DNA of 64,000 nt. Origin: Gracilibacillus alcaliphilus (GTDB lineage Bacteria > Bacillota > Bacilli > Bacillales > Amphibacillaceae). Below are positions 34,624 to 43,920 of this stretch, in pieces (position 1 is the first letter of the stretch; each line of letters starts with the position of its first letter). Where the stretch lies: contig NZ_JAFBFA010000004.1 in the NCBI RefSeq assembly GCF_016909015.1, positions 124,001-188,000 on the forward strand, read 5' to 3'. The position numbers were made by a program, and so were the translations under genes. The notes beneath the pieces were generated by a model. That model searched no databases, had not been told where the DNA came from, and was given only the letters and a program-made list of their open reading frames with translations.

Positions 34624-34878
34624 CTACTTGGCCTCGACAAATTTCACTAAGTCTGCTAACGCCTCGTCCTGATCACTGCCATCTACTACAATCTTAATCG
34701 TGCTTCCCTTGGACAATACCAAACTCATCAATCCCATGATACTTTTGGCATTTACCCGCTTATCGTCTTTATCAATGTATATCTCAGATGTATAGTTATT
34801 TGCCATTTGAACAAATTGTGCTGCCGGACGTGCCTGTAAGCCTGGTTCAATTCCTATGACTATTTCTTTTTCTATCAT
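34624..34878 (-). CDS. crh: HPr-like catabolite-control protein Crh
   Basis: An 84-aa HPr paralogue. Residue 15 is Gln in place of the phospho-His (PGLQARPA), so it cannot pass phosphate in the PTS; Ser46 (NAKSIMGLMSL) is kept and is the HprK target. Crh-Ser-P co-represses with CcpA and in unphosphorylated form binds other enzymes (methylglyoxal synthase and YvcJ/RapZ context). It ends the rapZ-yvcK-whiA-crh operon, as in B. subtilis. Confidence 0.97.
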   Translation of the reverse strand: MIEKEIVIGIEPGLQARPAAQFVQMANNYTSEIYIDKDDKRVNAKSIMGLMSLVLSKGSTIKIVVDGSDQDEALADLVKFVEAK

Positions 34879-35012
34879 GCATTACCCCTCCTCTGTTGAT
34901 CAATAACTTTATTATATTCCTAAAAGCATGAAAGTGTGACTCTCATGCTGCCTAACATAAAGTAACAGCAGGGAATATTCGCCTCCTGCTGAAGCGCGAT
35001 AAAAAAAGCCGA

Positions 35013-35960
35013 TTATTTAATGATTAATTTCTCGCCACGTAATTGATCGGCAAATTGATCGATCTTTTTCAAGCGATGATTAATGCCAGACTTGCTAATC
35101 TTACCACCAGATACCATTTCACCTAGCTCTTTTAATGACACATCTTGATGATCCAGACGCAGCTGGGCAATCTCCTTTAATTTATCAGGCAATGCGTCTA
35201 AGCCTACTGTATTATCAATATAACGAATATTCTCTACTTGTCGAAATGCGGCACCAATTGTCTTATTTAAGTTTGCTGTTTCACAATTAACGAGTCTATT
35301 CACCGAATTACGCATATCACGAACAATTCTGACATCTTCAAACTTAAACAAGGCTTGGTGTGCACCAATATAATTCAAGAATTCCGTAATCTTCTCGGCT
35401 TCTTTAATATAAGTAATATAGCCTTTCTTGCGCTCTAAGATTCGCGCACGTAAATCATAAGTATTTAACAGGGCACATAAAGATTGGTTGTGCTCTTCAT
35501 GAAAATTGTAGATTTCTAGGTGATAAGACGAAGTTTCCGGATTATTAACAGAACCGCCTGCCAAGAAGGCTCCTCGTAAATAGGCTCTCTTACAACATTC
35601 TTTTTCTGTATATTTTTCAGAAATGGCGTGAATAAATTGAAGGGTTTCCTTCAGTATTTCCAAATCTTGAAGCATTCCCTTTACTCCCTCATTCATCCGC
35701 ACAATATATACATTGTTTTTTTTCAACTTCATTTTCTTACGAACCAACAGTTCAACTGGGAGCTGATAAGTCGATTTAATTAAAGTATAAATCCGTCTTG
35801 CAATCGCTGCATTTTCTGTTTGTACATCTAATGAATAATGATTTCTAGAGAAAGAGATAGCACCATTCATGCGAATCAACGCGGCTAGTTCCGCTTGCTG
35901 GCAGCAAGCCTCAGCTTCAACCTTTGTCAACTCTTTCTTAATATCTGCTGCAAATGACAA
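35013..35960 (-). CDS. whiA: WhiA, DNA-binding regulator
   Basis: A 315-aa protein with an N-terminal LAGLIDADG-like fold that lacks nuclease residues (SFAADIKKELT opening, GAISFSRNHYSLDV; RAYLRGAFLAGGSVNNPE) and a C-terminal helix-turn-helix (LKELGEMVSGGKISKSGINHRLKKI). In Bacillus it affects chromosome segregation and cell division. Start is TTG at 35960, conserved in the family opening MSFA. 19 bp after yvcK. Confidence 0.96.
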   Translation of the reverse strand: MSFAADIKKELTKVEAEACCQQAELAALIRMNGAISFSRNHYSLDVQTENAAIARRIYTLIKSTYQLPVELLVRKKMKLKKNNVYIVRMNEGVKGMLQDLEILKETLQFIHAISEKYTEKECCKRAYLRGAFLAGGSVNNPETSSYHLEIYNFHEEHNQSLCALLNTYDLRARILERKKGYITYIKEAEKITEFLNYIGAHQALFKFEDVRIVRDMRNSVNRLVNCETANLNKTIGAAFRQVENIRYIDNTVGLDALPDKLKEIAQLRLDHQDVSLKELGEMVSGGKISKSGINHRLKKIDQFADQLRGEKLIIK

Positions 35961-35979
35961 CGTCCTCCCCCTCTCTTTG

Positions 35980-36936
35980 TCAATCTATTAACGAACACAA
36001 TACGTTAGCCACCTTGTCCGTATCATGACGCAAGGAGCGATTCAGATCTTTCACAATATCTTCTTCAATCACTTCTAATCCCATTTCTCTTAATCGCTCT
36101 AAATCATACCGTACAGGCTGAGCATTCTCCTCTGCATATACTAATTGCAGGGATGGATCAATCGTTTGATTATGGACAATGACGGACTGTATACATCCTT
36201 CTCCTATATGATCCATAATGGCTTGCACATGATCAGAAGCCGTATAACCATTGGTCTCACCAGCTTGGGTCATTACATTACACACATAAACCACCTTTGC
36301 CTTTGTTTCACGTAAGGCCTCGCCAATTTGCGGGACAATTAAATTAGGCAGAATACTAGTATACAAACTTCCTGGTGCAATCACTACTAAGTCTGCTTCT
36401 CTAATGGTGACAACTGCTTCTGGGAGAGGTAAAACAGGATTTGGTTTAAGAAATACACGTTTAATACGCTGGTTTTCTTTTGGAATATTAGATTCCCCAA
36501 CTACGATATGGCCATCCTCATATTCGGCATGGAGGAACATACTTTGATTAGCAATCGGATAAATATTCCCTTTCACATTCAATACGCGTGAAATTTCTTT
36601 AATACCTGTATAGAAATCACCAGTGACAGAGGACATAGCTGCCAATAACAAGTTCCCCATCGAATGTCCTGATAGATTGTTGCCTTTGGTAAAACGATGT
36701 TGAAATAGATACAACAACATGGGTTCGACATCTGATAGTGCGGCAATTACATTTCGTATATCACCAGGGGCAGGCATTTCCAGCTCATCTCGGAGTCGTC
36801 CGGAACTGCCGCCATCATCAGCGACAGTAACAATCGCAGACAAATCAATCGGATGCTGTTTCAAACCACGGAGGATAATAGGCATTCCTGTACCTCCACC
36901 AATAACGACGACTTTCTTCTTGTTTATCTGTGTCAT
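35980..36936 (-). CDS. yvcK: YvcK/GlmR, gluconeogenic growth factor
   Basis: A 318-aa Rossmann-like protein with GGGTGMPIILRGLK at 13-26, TVADDGGSSGRLRDE and NLLLAAM, marks of the UDP-sugar-binding YvcK/MgfK family. It is needed for growth and envelope integrity on gluconeogenic carbon and binds UDP-GlcNAc. Two bases separate it from rapZ. The product is cytoplasmic, often in a helical pattern. Confidence 0.96.
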   Translation of the reverse strand: MTQINKKKVVVIGGGTGMPIILRGLKQHPIDLSAIVTVADDGGSSGRLRDELEMPAPGDIRNVIAALSDVEPMLLYLFQHRFTKGNNLSGHSMGNLLLAAMSSVTGDFYTGIKEISRVLNVKGNIYPIANQSMFLHAEYEDGHIVVGESNIPKENQRIKRVFLKPNPVLPLPEAVVTIREADLVVIAPGSLYTSILPNLIVPQIGEALRETKAKVVYVCNVMTQAGETNGYTASDHVQAIMDHIGEGCIQSVIVHNQTIDPSLQLVYAEENAQPVRYDLERLREMGLEVIEEDIVKDLNRSLRHDTDKVANVLCSLID

Positions 36937-36938
36937 AA

Positions 36939-37820
36939 TTATCCCTTCCGTTTGTCTATATCACGATGGCTGACATGAGTGACATAGTTTTTTTGGAAAT
37001 ATTTCGCAATATACTCAGCAATTGCCACGGAACGGTGTTGGCCTCCTGTACATCCTATCGCAATAACGAGCTGGCTTTTTCCTTCTCGCTTGTACTGTGG
37101 CAGCATAAACTGCAATAAATCAACAGTTTTCTCCAGAAATTTCTGCGTATCCGACCATTTAAACACATAAGAAGATACCTCTGGAGTTAGTCCAGTTAAA
37201 GGCCGCATATGTTCAATATAATGCGGATTAGGTAAGAAACGCACATCGAACACTAAGTCTGCATCAATTGGCAAGCCGTATTTGAAACCAAAGGACAGCG
37301 TATGAACGGAGAATATCTCCTGATCCTTCTGACTATAGCGTTGGACAATTTCCTCTCGTAACTGTTTCGGCTTTAGTTCAGATGTGTTAATAATATGCTG
37401 AGAACGCCCGCGAAGTTCACTTAAAATCTTTCGTTCGGCATGAATGCCTTCCAGAGGCAACCCATCTTGTGCTAAGGGGTGTGACCTTCGTGATTCCTTA
37501 TAGCGTGATACGAGGACATTATCGTCGGCGTCAAGGAACAGAATTTGATCATCTAACCATTCTTCTTGCCCTAGTGAATCCAGTGCTTCAAATAATGTAT
37601 CAAAAAACTCCCTGCCTCTTAAATCCATCACGAGAGCCACTTTTTGAATATTATTGGTAGCATCCTTCATCAACTCTAGAAATTTCGGTAATAGGGCTGG
37701 CGGTAAATTATCCACACAATAGTAGCCTAAATCTTCAAAACTTTGTACGGCTACTGTCTTCCCAGCACCAGACATACCGGTAATAACGACTAAATGTATC
37801 TCTTCTGATTGTCTCCCCAT
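36939..37820 (-). CDS. rapZ: RapZ/YvcJ family nucleotide-binding protein
   Basis: A 293-aa P-loop protein, Walker A GMSGAGKT near residues 15-22, and a C-terminal DUF with DVRFLPNPHY and AIGCTGGQHRSVAIAEYIA. E. coli RapZ adapts glmS-regulating sRNA decay; the Bacillus YvcJ binds nucleotides, with a looser role in competence and glucosamine control. Starts the yvcJ-yvcK-whiA-crh group. The Nudix gene yvcI, usually just upstream, is absent here. Confidence 0.94.
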   Translation of the reverse strand: MGRQSEEIHLVVITGMSGAGKTVAVQSFEDLGYYCVDNLPPALLPKFLELMKDATNNIQKVALVMDLRGREFFDTLFEALDSLGQEEWLDDQILFLDADDNVLVSRYKESRRSHPLAQDGLPLEGIHAERKILSELRGRSQHIINTSELKPKQLREEIVQRYSQKDQEIFSVHTLSFGFKYGLPIDADLVFDVRFLPNPHYIEHMRPLTGLTPEVSSYVFKWSDTQKFLEKTVDLLQFMLPQYKREGKSQLVIAIGCTGGQHRSVAIAEYIAKYFQKNYVTHVSHRDIDKRKG

Positions 37821-37952
37821 AAACGCACACTCCTCATTCTATTATTCATACGCCACTTCCGTATTATCATGTATATGTGCGTGCCTAAAAAGAATCCCCT
37901 CTTCTCAGACAACCTGTACTTCTATTATACACAGTCTCAATCCGCTCTACCA

Positions 37953-37987
37953 CAAAAAAAATTGGCACAGGTATGAAAACCTATGCC
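37953..37987 (-). terminator. Terminator after trxB
   Basis: Stem GGCATAGG/CCTGTGCC (one G-T) and a tail of AATTTTTTTT on the minus strand, about 125 bp past the trxB stop. Confidence 0.82.
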
Positions 37988-38112
37988 GTTCAAGTTCTAT
38001 ATTTATTAAAAAGGGGGTCAATTAGTTAATTACATAGTACCATTTTTATATTTCGTTCGTGTTACAGCCTGATTAAGTTAAAGTAACTTTGTATGTCTAA
38101 ATCATTACAAGA

Positions 38113-39063
38113 CTAGCTTGGTGTTTGTACTGCTTCTTCCAAGTTCTCAATATAGGCCTGTGCCGCCTGCGCCGCAATACTGCCATCACCTGTCGCTGTA
38201 ACAATTTGACGTAATTCCTTCTCACGGATATCTCCTGCAGCAAAGACACCAGGTACACTCGTTTCCATGTTCTCATTTGTCGGAATATACCCTTCTTCAT
38301 TTGTTATGCCAAGAGATTTAAATGGCTCACTTAGCGGCACCATTCCAATATAGATAAATGTACCGTCTATTTCTTTCTTATATTCTTCCTTTGTTTTCTT
38401 ATTATACAATGTCACACTGCCGACTTTTCCATCTTTTTCATCAATAGACTTAACTACTGTATCCCAGATAAAATCGATCTTATCATTGTTGAAGGCGCGG
38501 TCTTGTAATATTTTTTGTGCACGTAATTCATCACGGCGATGAATAATCGTTACCTTGCTGGCAAAACGTGTCAAGTACACACCTTCTTCCACCGCAGAGT
38601 CTCCACCGCCGACAACGACTAGCTCTCTCTCCTTAAAGAAGGCACCGTCACATACAGCACAGTAAGAAACACCTCGACCGCCCAGTTCGTCTTCTCCAGG
38701 TACGCCTAATTTTTTGAATTGCGCACCCGTAGTAATAATCAATGTCTTTGTTTTATATTCCTTTGAACCTGCAATAACTGTTTTGTATTCGCCATGATCA
38801 ATTACTTCTTTAATATCACCATATGCATATTCAGCGCCAAATTTTTTCGCGTGACTGAACATCTTATTAGATAAGTCTGGTCCTAGGATGTGTTCATAAC
38901 CTGGATAGTTTTCTACATCCTCTGTATTGGCCATCTGTCCTCCTGGGATTCCTCTTTCTAGCATTAATGTATCTAAATTGGCACGTGACGTATAAACTGC
39001 TGCTGTCATACCAGCTGGCCCCGCCCCTGCAATAATAACATCATACATTCTTTCTTCTGTCAT
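38113..39063 (-). CDS. trxB: Thioredoxin reductase (NADPH)
   Basis: A 316-aa FAD flavoenzyme. FAD-binding GAGPAGMTAAVYTSRA at the N-terminus, redox pair CAVC in GVSYCAVCDGAFF, NADPH loop GGGDSAVEEGVYL, C-terminal FAAGDIRE. Reduces thioredoxin for disulfide turnover. The frame opens at 39111, but the start at 39063 has AAAGGA at proper distance and gives the 316-aa length of B. subtilis TrxB. Confidence 0.97.
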   Translation of the reverse strand: MTEERMYDVIIAGAGPAGMTAAVYTSRANLDTLMLERGIPGGQMANTEDVENYPGYEHILGPDLSNKMFSHAKKFGAEYAYGDIKEVIDHGEYKTVIAGSKEYKTKTLIITTGAQFKKLGVPGEDELGGRGVSYCAVCDGAFFKERELVVVGGGDSAVEEGVYLTRFASKVTIIHRRDELRAQKILQDRAFNNDKIDFIWDTVVKSIDEKDGKVGSVTLYNKKTKEEYKKEIDGTFIYIGMVPLSEPFKSLGITNEEGYIPTNENMETSVPGVFAAGDIREKELRQIVTATGDGSIAAQAAQAYIENLEEAVQTPS

Positions 39064-39209
39064 CCTTGTCATCCTTTCCTTGCCTTCTTGGCTTTTATCC
39101 CATTGCTTCACATACTACTCTGTTGACCATCAGCAGGCAAGAAAATTCTCCACTGATGGAAGTCTCACTTCATTATCATATCTATTGGGCAAAAGGTCTA
39201 CTATTTTGC

Positions 39210-40214
39210 TCAATCATCCTTTTTCCACGGCGGACGTTTGGCAATGAGAGCTTGATGCTGGCGGCAGCCTTCCTCCCATAACCGTTCAGCCATCGTTTCC
39301 ATTCCCATCTCATATTGACATCTGCTATACCATCTATAATAAGAAGGATGACCTTTTACCTTCGATTTATGCAGTAATTGAAATCTTCGTAATGCCTTTG
39401 AATAAAGACCTAGGTGACAAAAAGTAACAGCCATCCTTAGTTTCTGTTGTTCATGAATGGGATAAATATTATCCAGCCATAGGACGAACGGTGCCAGTTT
39501 ACTCTGATCATCACTATAATAATAAAATACAGCCAAATTCATCATACTGAATAAGGCATTGGGATGATCTAGCAAATGTTTTTCTTCCATCGCAACCGCC
39601 TCGTCTTGTTCCCCCGCGAAGAATAAGGCATAGTAGTATTCATGTCGAGCCTGTGAAAAATCGGGAAATAAGATAATCATTTCTTCTAAAACAGAAATAG
39701 CATCTTGCCATTCTTCCCGTTCTAAATGATAAAAAGCCGTCTCCTGATACATCAGAAGGTCGTCCTCTTCTTCTAACAGCCAGTCTTCTGCCTCATCCTC
39801 TTCCTCTGTAAAATCCAATAACTGAAGAAGTTCTTCTGCTTCTTCTTTGAATTCATCATCTGAGGCTTTCTCCAAATATAATGCTGCATATTTTGCCGCA
39901 TCTTGTAAAAGCCCTAAATGAGCATAATTGTTTGCTAACAAATAGTAACAGTCGATATAACGTTCGCCATATTGTGATAATACCTTATTTAACAGCTGAT
40001 TGGCAAGATGGTAAGCCCCCATTTCGGTATGAACAATCGAAGCTTGGCAGATATATAATGGATCATTTGGCTGTCTTTCCATTGCCTTTTGAAACCATTT
40101 TAAAGAGAGGTCGAATTTACGCTTTTGATAGGCTTCTACACCTTTAGAAAAATAAAATTCCCCTTCAGGAATGAATGGTATCAGATTACCTTTTACTGGA
40201 TATAACTTAGACAT
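39210..40214 (-). CDS. TPR-repeat protein, YvcD-like
   Basis: A 334-aa tetratricopeptide protein. Repeats are visible at about 18-55 (EFYFSKGVEAYQKRKFDLSLKWFQKAM), 50-85, 85-120, and 170-205; an acidic stretch (EEEDEAEDW, EEEDDLL) lies in the middle. No catalytic domain. It sits upstream of trxB as yvcD does in B. subtilis; function unknown, probably a scaffold. Start chosen at 40214 (GGGGAGG ten bases before), not at 40280. Confidence 0.8.
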   Translation of the reverse strand: MSKLYPVKGNLIPFIPEGEFYFSKGVEAYQKRKFDLSLKWFQKAMERQPNDPLYICQASIVHTEMGAYHLANQLLNKVLSQYGERYIDCYYLLANNYAHLGLLQDAAKYAALYLEKASDDEFKEEAEELLQLLDFTEEEDEAEDWLLEEEDDLLMYQETAFYHLEREEWQDAISVLEEMIILFPDFSQARHEYYYALFFAGEQDEAVAMEEKHLLDHPNALFSMMNLAVFYYYSDDQSKLAPFVLWLDNIYPIHEQQKLRMAVTFCHLGLYSKALRRFQLLHKSKVKGHPSYYRWYSRCQYEMGMETMAERLWEEGCRQHQALIAKRPPWKKDD

Positions 40215-40524
40215 GCTTGATTCGCCTCCCCTCATTGATGAAAAACAGAGGTATACGCTACCTCCTACGATAAAATGCAATGACTAATGCATTATAACAT
40301 AATTTACAGTTATTGAAAGACCTATTTTCCTTATTAAAGCATGATAAACTTGCTAATAGTATGTGTTCAAAACCAATACGTTTTGACAAACACTACTACC
40401 TATGAAAAGGTTGGAAATTGGCACCCCCACAGCAAACACGGAAAGAACACCCTCTAATAAATATATGTGACTTACAGCTGTTTGGGGAATCCCTGCAATA
40501 TCGCCTCTTACACATATAACATGC

Positions 40525-40567
40525 AAAAGAAGAGGTAAATGCTACGTATCAGCAATGTCCTCTTCTT
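40525..40567 (-). terminator. Terminator after yvoF-like gene
   Basis: Stem AAGAAGAGG/CCTCTTCTT with further inner pairing and TTTTG tail on the minus strand. Confidence 0.8.
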
Positions 40568-40577
40568 ATCAATCAGC

Positions 40578-41105
40578 TTACTTTTGAAAAAAAGTATCTT
40601 CGCTTCGACGTTGTGCCATCTGTTCCTTTGTATAAATCAGCTTCATAGGATTGCCTGCAACAAAGGTGCCTGGTTCAACATCTTGATAGACAACGGTACC
40701 TGCGGCAACAACAGCTCTATCACCTATCGTCACCCCTGGTAATATGGTGCTGTTCGCTCCAATCATCACATGGTCGCCGATGTAAACGTCTCCTAAGCGA
40801 TATTCTTCAATCAAATATTCATGTGCTAAAATAGTGGTATTATAGCCAATCACTGTATTTGTACCGACGTGGATTTTCTCTGGAAACATCGTATCTGGCA
40901 TCACCATAAGGGCAAAAGCCGTCTGCTTTCCTACTTCCATACGCAAAAAAGTGCGATATAACCAATTTTTCACAGGGAGAAATGGTGTATATCTTGCTAT
41001 CTGAATGATCACGAAATTCTTGGCGACCTTCCAGAATGATACCGTCTTATATATCTGATTTAAACTATTTCCATTATATACACGATAGCGATCGGTTTTC
41101 CGCAT
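40578..41105 (-). CDS. yvoF: Acyltransferase with left-handed beta-helix, YvoF-like
   Basis: A 175-aa hexapeptide-repeat acyltransferase. The repeats run from about residue 75 to 155 (VGTNTVIGYNTTI, VYIGDHVMIGANSTILPGVTIGDRAVVAAGTVVYQDV). An N-terminal hydrophobic helix (WKVAKNFVIIQIARYTPF) may tether it to the membrane. It ends the hprK-lgt-ppaX-yvoF cluster, two bases after ppaX. Substrate unknown; the family acetylates sugars or wall precursors. Confidence 0.85.
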   Translation of the reverse strand: MRKTDRYRVYNGNSLNQIYKTVSFWKVAKNFVIIQIARYTPFLPVKNWLYRTFLRMEVGKQTAFALMVMPDTMFPEKIHVGTNTVIGYNTTILAHEYLIEEYRLGDVYIGDHVMIGANSTILPGVTIGDRAVVAAGTVVYQDVEPGTFVAGNPMKLIYTKEQMAQRRSEDTFFQK

Positions 41106-41107
41106 GG

Positions 41108-41749
41108 CTATTCCACTCCAGCAATTGCTAATAAATCATACATCTCATCTAGTATATAATCAGGATCATATTGTTTTAGTGTCTCTTTTCCTTTAATCGC
41201 CCATCCTACTCCAGCGGTCTGCACACCGGCATTATGTCCCGCCTCAATATCATGATAATTATCCCCTACCATGATAGTAGTCATCGGATTTGCTTGTAGT
41301 TGGTCCATCGCTTTCAACACTGGTTCTGGATGCGGTTTGGCATGCTCAATATCATCCAGCCCAATTAACACATCGAAATACGGGGCAAGCCCTGTCATCT
41401 CTAATCCTAATTGAGCAGTATCATGCAGCTTCGTTGTAACAACACCTAGCTTACAGCCTGCCTCTTTTAGACGTTTCATGGTTTCCAATACAGTCGGATA
41501 TGCTTCGACATATTCCTTATGATTAGCCAAATTATGCTCACGATAGGTTTGCATCAGAACATCTTTTTTGTCGGGATTGATTTTTTCCATGCTTTCTATC
41601 AATGGCGGGCCAATAAATTGAATGATCTCTTCCCTTGTATATGGTCGATCGCCATGCTGTTCTAATGTATGGGTAAAAGAGGCAATAATCAACTCATTAG
41701 TATTAATTAGTGTTCCATCTAAATCAAATAATAGTGTTTCTAACTTCAT
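41108..41749 (-). CDS. ppaX: Pyrophosphatase PpaX
   Basis: A 213-aa HAD-superfamily hydrolase. Motif I DLDGTLINTNE near residue 9, motif II VVTTK near 107, motif III/IV KPHPEPV...MVGDNYHDIEAG. PpaX hydrolyses the pyrophosphate produced when HprK dephosphorylates HPr-Ser-P, matching the nearby hprK. The start at 41749 has AGGAGG seven bases upstream. Confidence 0.95.
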   Translation of the reverse strand: MKLETLLFDLDGTLINTNELIIASFTHTLEQHGDRPYTREEIIQFIGPPLIESMEKINPDKKDVLMQTYREHNLANHKEYVEAYPTVLETMKRLKEAGCKLGVVTTKLHDTAQLGLEMTGLAPYFDVLIGLDDIEHAKPHPEPVLKAMDQLQANPMTTIMVGDNYHDIEAGHNAGVQTAGVGWAIKGKETLKQYDPDYILDEMYDLLAIAGVE

Positions 41750-41813
41750 CCAATAACCTCCTGCTTTCTGCAAAACTTATCAGGGATTAGAATCAATCCC
41801 ATTGTAACGTGCG

Positions 41814-41837
41814 AAAAAGAGGGGAATGATCCCCTCT
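41814..41837 (-). terminator. Hairpin/terminator between lgt and ppaX
   Basis: Perfect stem AGAGGGG/CCCCTCT with a six-base loop and TTTTTC on the minus strand. It would reduce transcription from hprK-lgt into ppaX-yvoF. Confidence 0.75.
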
Positions 41838-41850
41838 CTTCGACTGTCGA

Positions 41851-42711
41851 TCATTTCTTCTTCTTTTTCGCAGCATTTTTGATACGGTTTCCTTGGTAGG
41901 TGCGATCTGCCAGTCCTTTATTGCGGCGGTATAGTATCAGAAGTACGGATCCAGCTATCAATAGGATGGAAAGTAACTGTGCTGCCCGAAGGTCAAACGC
42001 AGTGCTTACATATAAGCTGTCTGTCCGCATCCCTTCAATAAAGAATCGTCCAATCGAATACCAGATCACATAGCTGAGGAATAATTCTCCTCTGCGGATT
42101 GACTTACGTCGCAAAATCAATAACAATACCACTCCAAGAATATTCCAAACCGACTCATATAGGAACGTCGGATGGTACATGGTCCCATCAATACACATTT
42201 GATTCATAATAAAATCAGGTAAGTACTGATGGAAATTTTGATAGGTTGTCTCTGAAATGGGGCCGCCATGTGCCTCCTGATTCATAAAGTTACCCCAGCG
42301 GCCAATCGCTTGTCCAACAAGCAGACTTGGAGCTGCAATATCTGCGATCTGCCAAAATGATAACTTTTTGATGCGCGTATAGATGATTGCTGTTAGCACG
42401 GAACCAATCAATGCGCCGTGTATCGCAATACCGCCTTCCCATACCGCAAACCATTTCCACCAAGGACCGCCAACATATCGGTCCCATTCAAATACAACAT
42501 AGTAAATTCGCGCAAAAATAATAGCTGCCGGGATTGCAAACATGAGCAAATCTACCATATAATCCTTTTTCAATCCTAATCGTTCTGATTCTCTTGTGGC
42601 CATCCACAATGCCAGGAATACACCGAAGGCAATAATCACACCATACCAGTATATCGACAAAGGACCGAGCTGCAGAAAGACAGGGTTTAGTGCAGGTGCC
42701 TCACATGCCAA
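41851..42711 (-). CDS. lgt: Prolipoprotein diacylglyceryl transferase
   Basis: A 286-aa membrane enzyme that attaches diacylglycerol to the lipobox Cys of prolipoproteins (such as the sugar-binding lipoprotein in this window). Seven hydrophobic segments; Lgt signature GRWGNFMNQEAHGG near residues 136-149 and the essential Arg and His regions AIHGALIG and FIEGMRTDSLY. A Lys-rich C-terminus. Start is TTG at 42711 with GGAGG nine bases before; the ATG inside the next codons is out of frame. Confidence 0.97.
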   Translation of the reverse strand: MACEAPALNPVFLQLGPLSIYWYGVIIAFGVFLALWMATRESERLGLKKDYMVDLLMFAIPAAIIFARIYYVVFEWDRYVGGPWWKWFAVWEGGIAIHGALIGSVLTAIIYTRIKKLSFWQIADIAAPSLLVGQAIGRWGNFMNQEAHGGPISETTYQNFHQYLPDFIMNQMCIDGTMYHPTFLYESVWNILGVVLLLILRRKSIRRGELFLSYVIWYSIGRFFIEGMRTDSLYVSTAFDLRAAQLLSILLIAGSVLLILYRRNKGLADRTYQGNRIKNAAKKKKK

Positions 42712-42732
42712 GATTCATTTCCTCCGATCTGT

Positions 42733-43698
42733 TTACTCCGAATCCAACTTCATGCTTAATTCGTCGTCTTCTTCTGTTCCACCTTTTTGGATCATTTGTG
42801 TTAATCTGTGTGAAAATTCTTCCGCTGCATTGACTCCCATCTGTTTCAAGCGGAAATTCATAGCTGCTACTTCTATAATAACAGCCAAGTTACGTCCAGG
42901 TCGAACAGGAAGTGTCGCCTTCGGAACATCTACATCAATAATTTTCATTGTTTCTTCTTCCAAACCTAGGCGGTCGTATTGTTTCTTTGCATCCCATGTT
43001 TCGAGATTAATAACTAATGAAATCTTTTTATGGGATCGCACCGAACCCGCTCCAAAAAGTGTCATTACATTAATAATACCCAAACCACGAATTTCTAATA
43101 AGTGCTCGATTAATGGAGGTGAGGAACCAATCAAACGGTCATAATCCTCTTGACGAATTTCTACACTGTCATCAGCAACTAAGCGATGGCCCCGCTTCAC
43201 TAATTCCAGGGCCGTTTCACTTTTACCTACACCACTTTGCCCTGTTATAATAACACCTACGCCATAGATATCAACAAGCACGCCATGGATAGCAGTAAAA
43301 GGTGCAAATTTGGCCTCAAGAAAATTAGTGATCCGGCTGATTACCCGAGAAGTTTTATAACGTGAACGCAATAAAGGCACACCTGATTGTTCACAAGCCT
43401 CTACCAATTCTTCAGGAATTTCCATATTTCTTGTGACGACAATTCCTGGTGTAATATCGGTACATAAACGATAGGAGCGGTCTTTTTTCTCTTCTGGTGA
43501 TAATTCTTCAAAAAACGACAATTCCGTTTTTCCAAACAGCTGCAGTCTATCTTTTGGATAATATTTAAAATAGCCAGTCAATTCAATACCTGGACGGGCA
43601 ACCTCGCTCATAAATATCTCGCGATGCACTCCTTCCGAACCAGCAATTAACTCGAGCTGAAAACGATCCAATAGATCCTGTGTACGTACTTTCGGCAT
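42733..43698 (-). CDS. hprK: HPr kinase/phosphorylase
   Basis: A 321-aa bifunctional enzyme. N-terminal domain (1-130), then P-loop GQSGVGKS at 153-160, acidic VADDSVEI and the signature LEIRGLGIINV plus HRLTQMIQKGG C-terminal region. It phosphorylates Ser46 of HPr and Crh at high fructose-1,6-bisphosphate and ATP, and dephosphorylates them with phosphate to give pyrophosphate. First in the hprK-lgt-ppaX-yvoF cluster. Confidence 0.98.
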   Translation of the reverse strand: MPKVRTQDLLDRFQLELIAGSEGVHREIFMSEVARPGIELTGYFKYYPKDRLQLFGKTELSFFEELSPEEKKDRSYRLCTDITPGIVVTRNMEIPEELVEACEQSGVPLLRSRYKTSRVISRITNFLEAKFAPFTAIHGVLVDIYGVGVIITGQSGVGKSETALELVKRGHRLVADDSVEIRQEDYDRLIGSSPPLIEHLLEIRGLGIINVMTLFGAGSVRSHKKISLVINLETWDAKKQYDRLGLEEETMKIIDVDVPKATLPVRPGRNLAVIIEVAAMNFRLKQMGVNAAEEFSHRLTQMIQKGGTEEDDELSMKLDSE

Positions 43699-43920
43699 GA
43701 TAATATCCCCCTTTTTAACACACTAACACTCTGTTTAAAATGCTTTACCCCTATTGTAGCACTTTTGCACAATGATTCCATAACTTTCTTTGAAAAAGGG
43801 GAAGGAAATCATATCCTGTGAGGAAACACCACTCCCCTTTTGCTATGTATATAAGAAAAAACAGGAAATTTGCTTGAAGCTTTACCATTTAACTAAGTAA
43901 AAATAGGAGCTACTTCACGA

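Noticed and set aside
35013..35960. WhiA as a second homing endonuclease
   Set aside because: WhiA shares the LAGLIDADG fold but lacks nuclease residues and is a normal chromosomal regulator in this operon.
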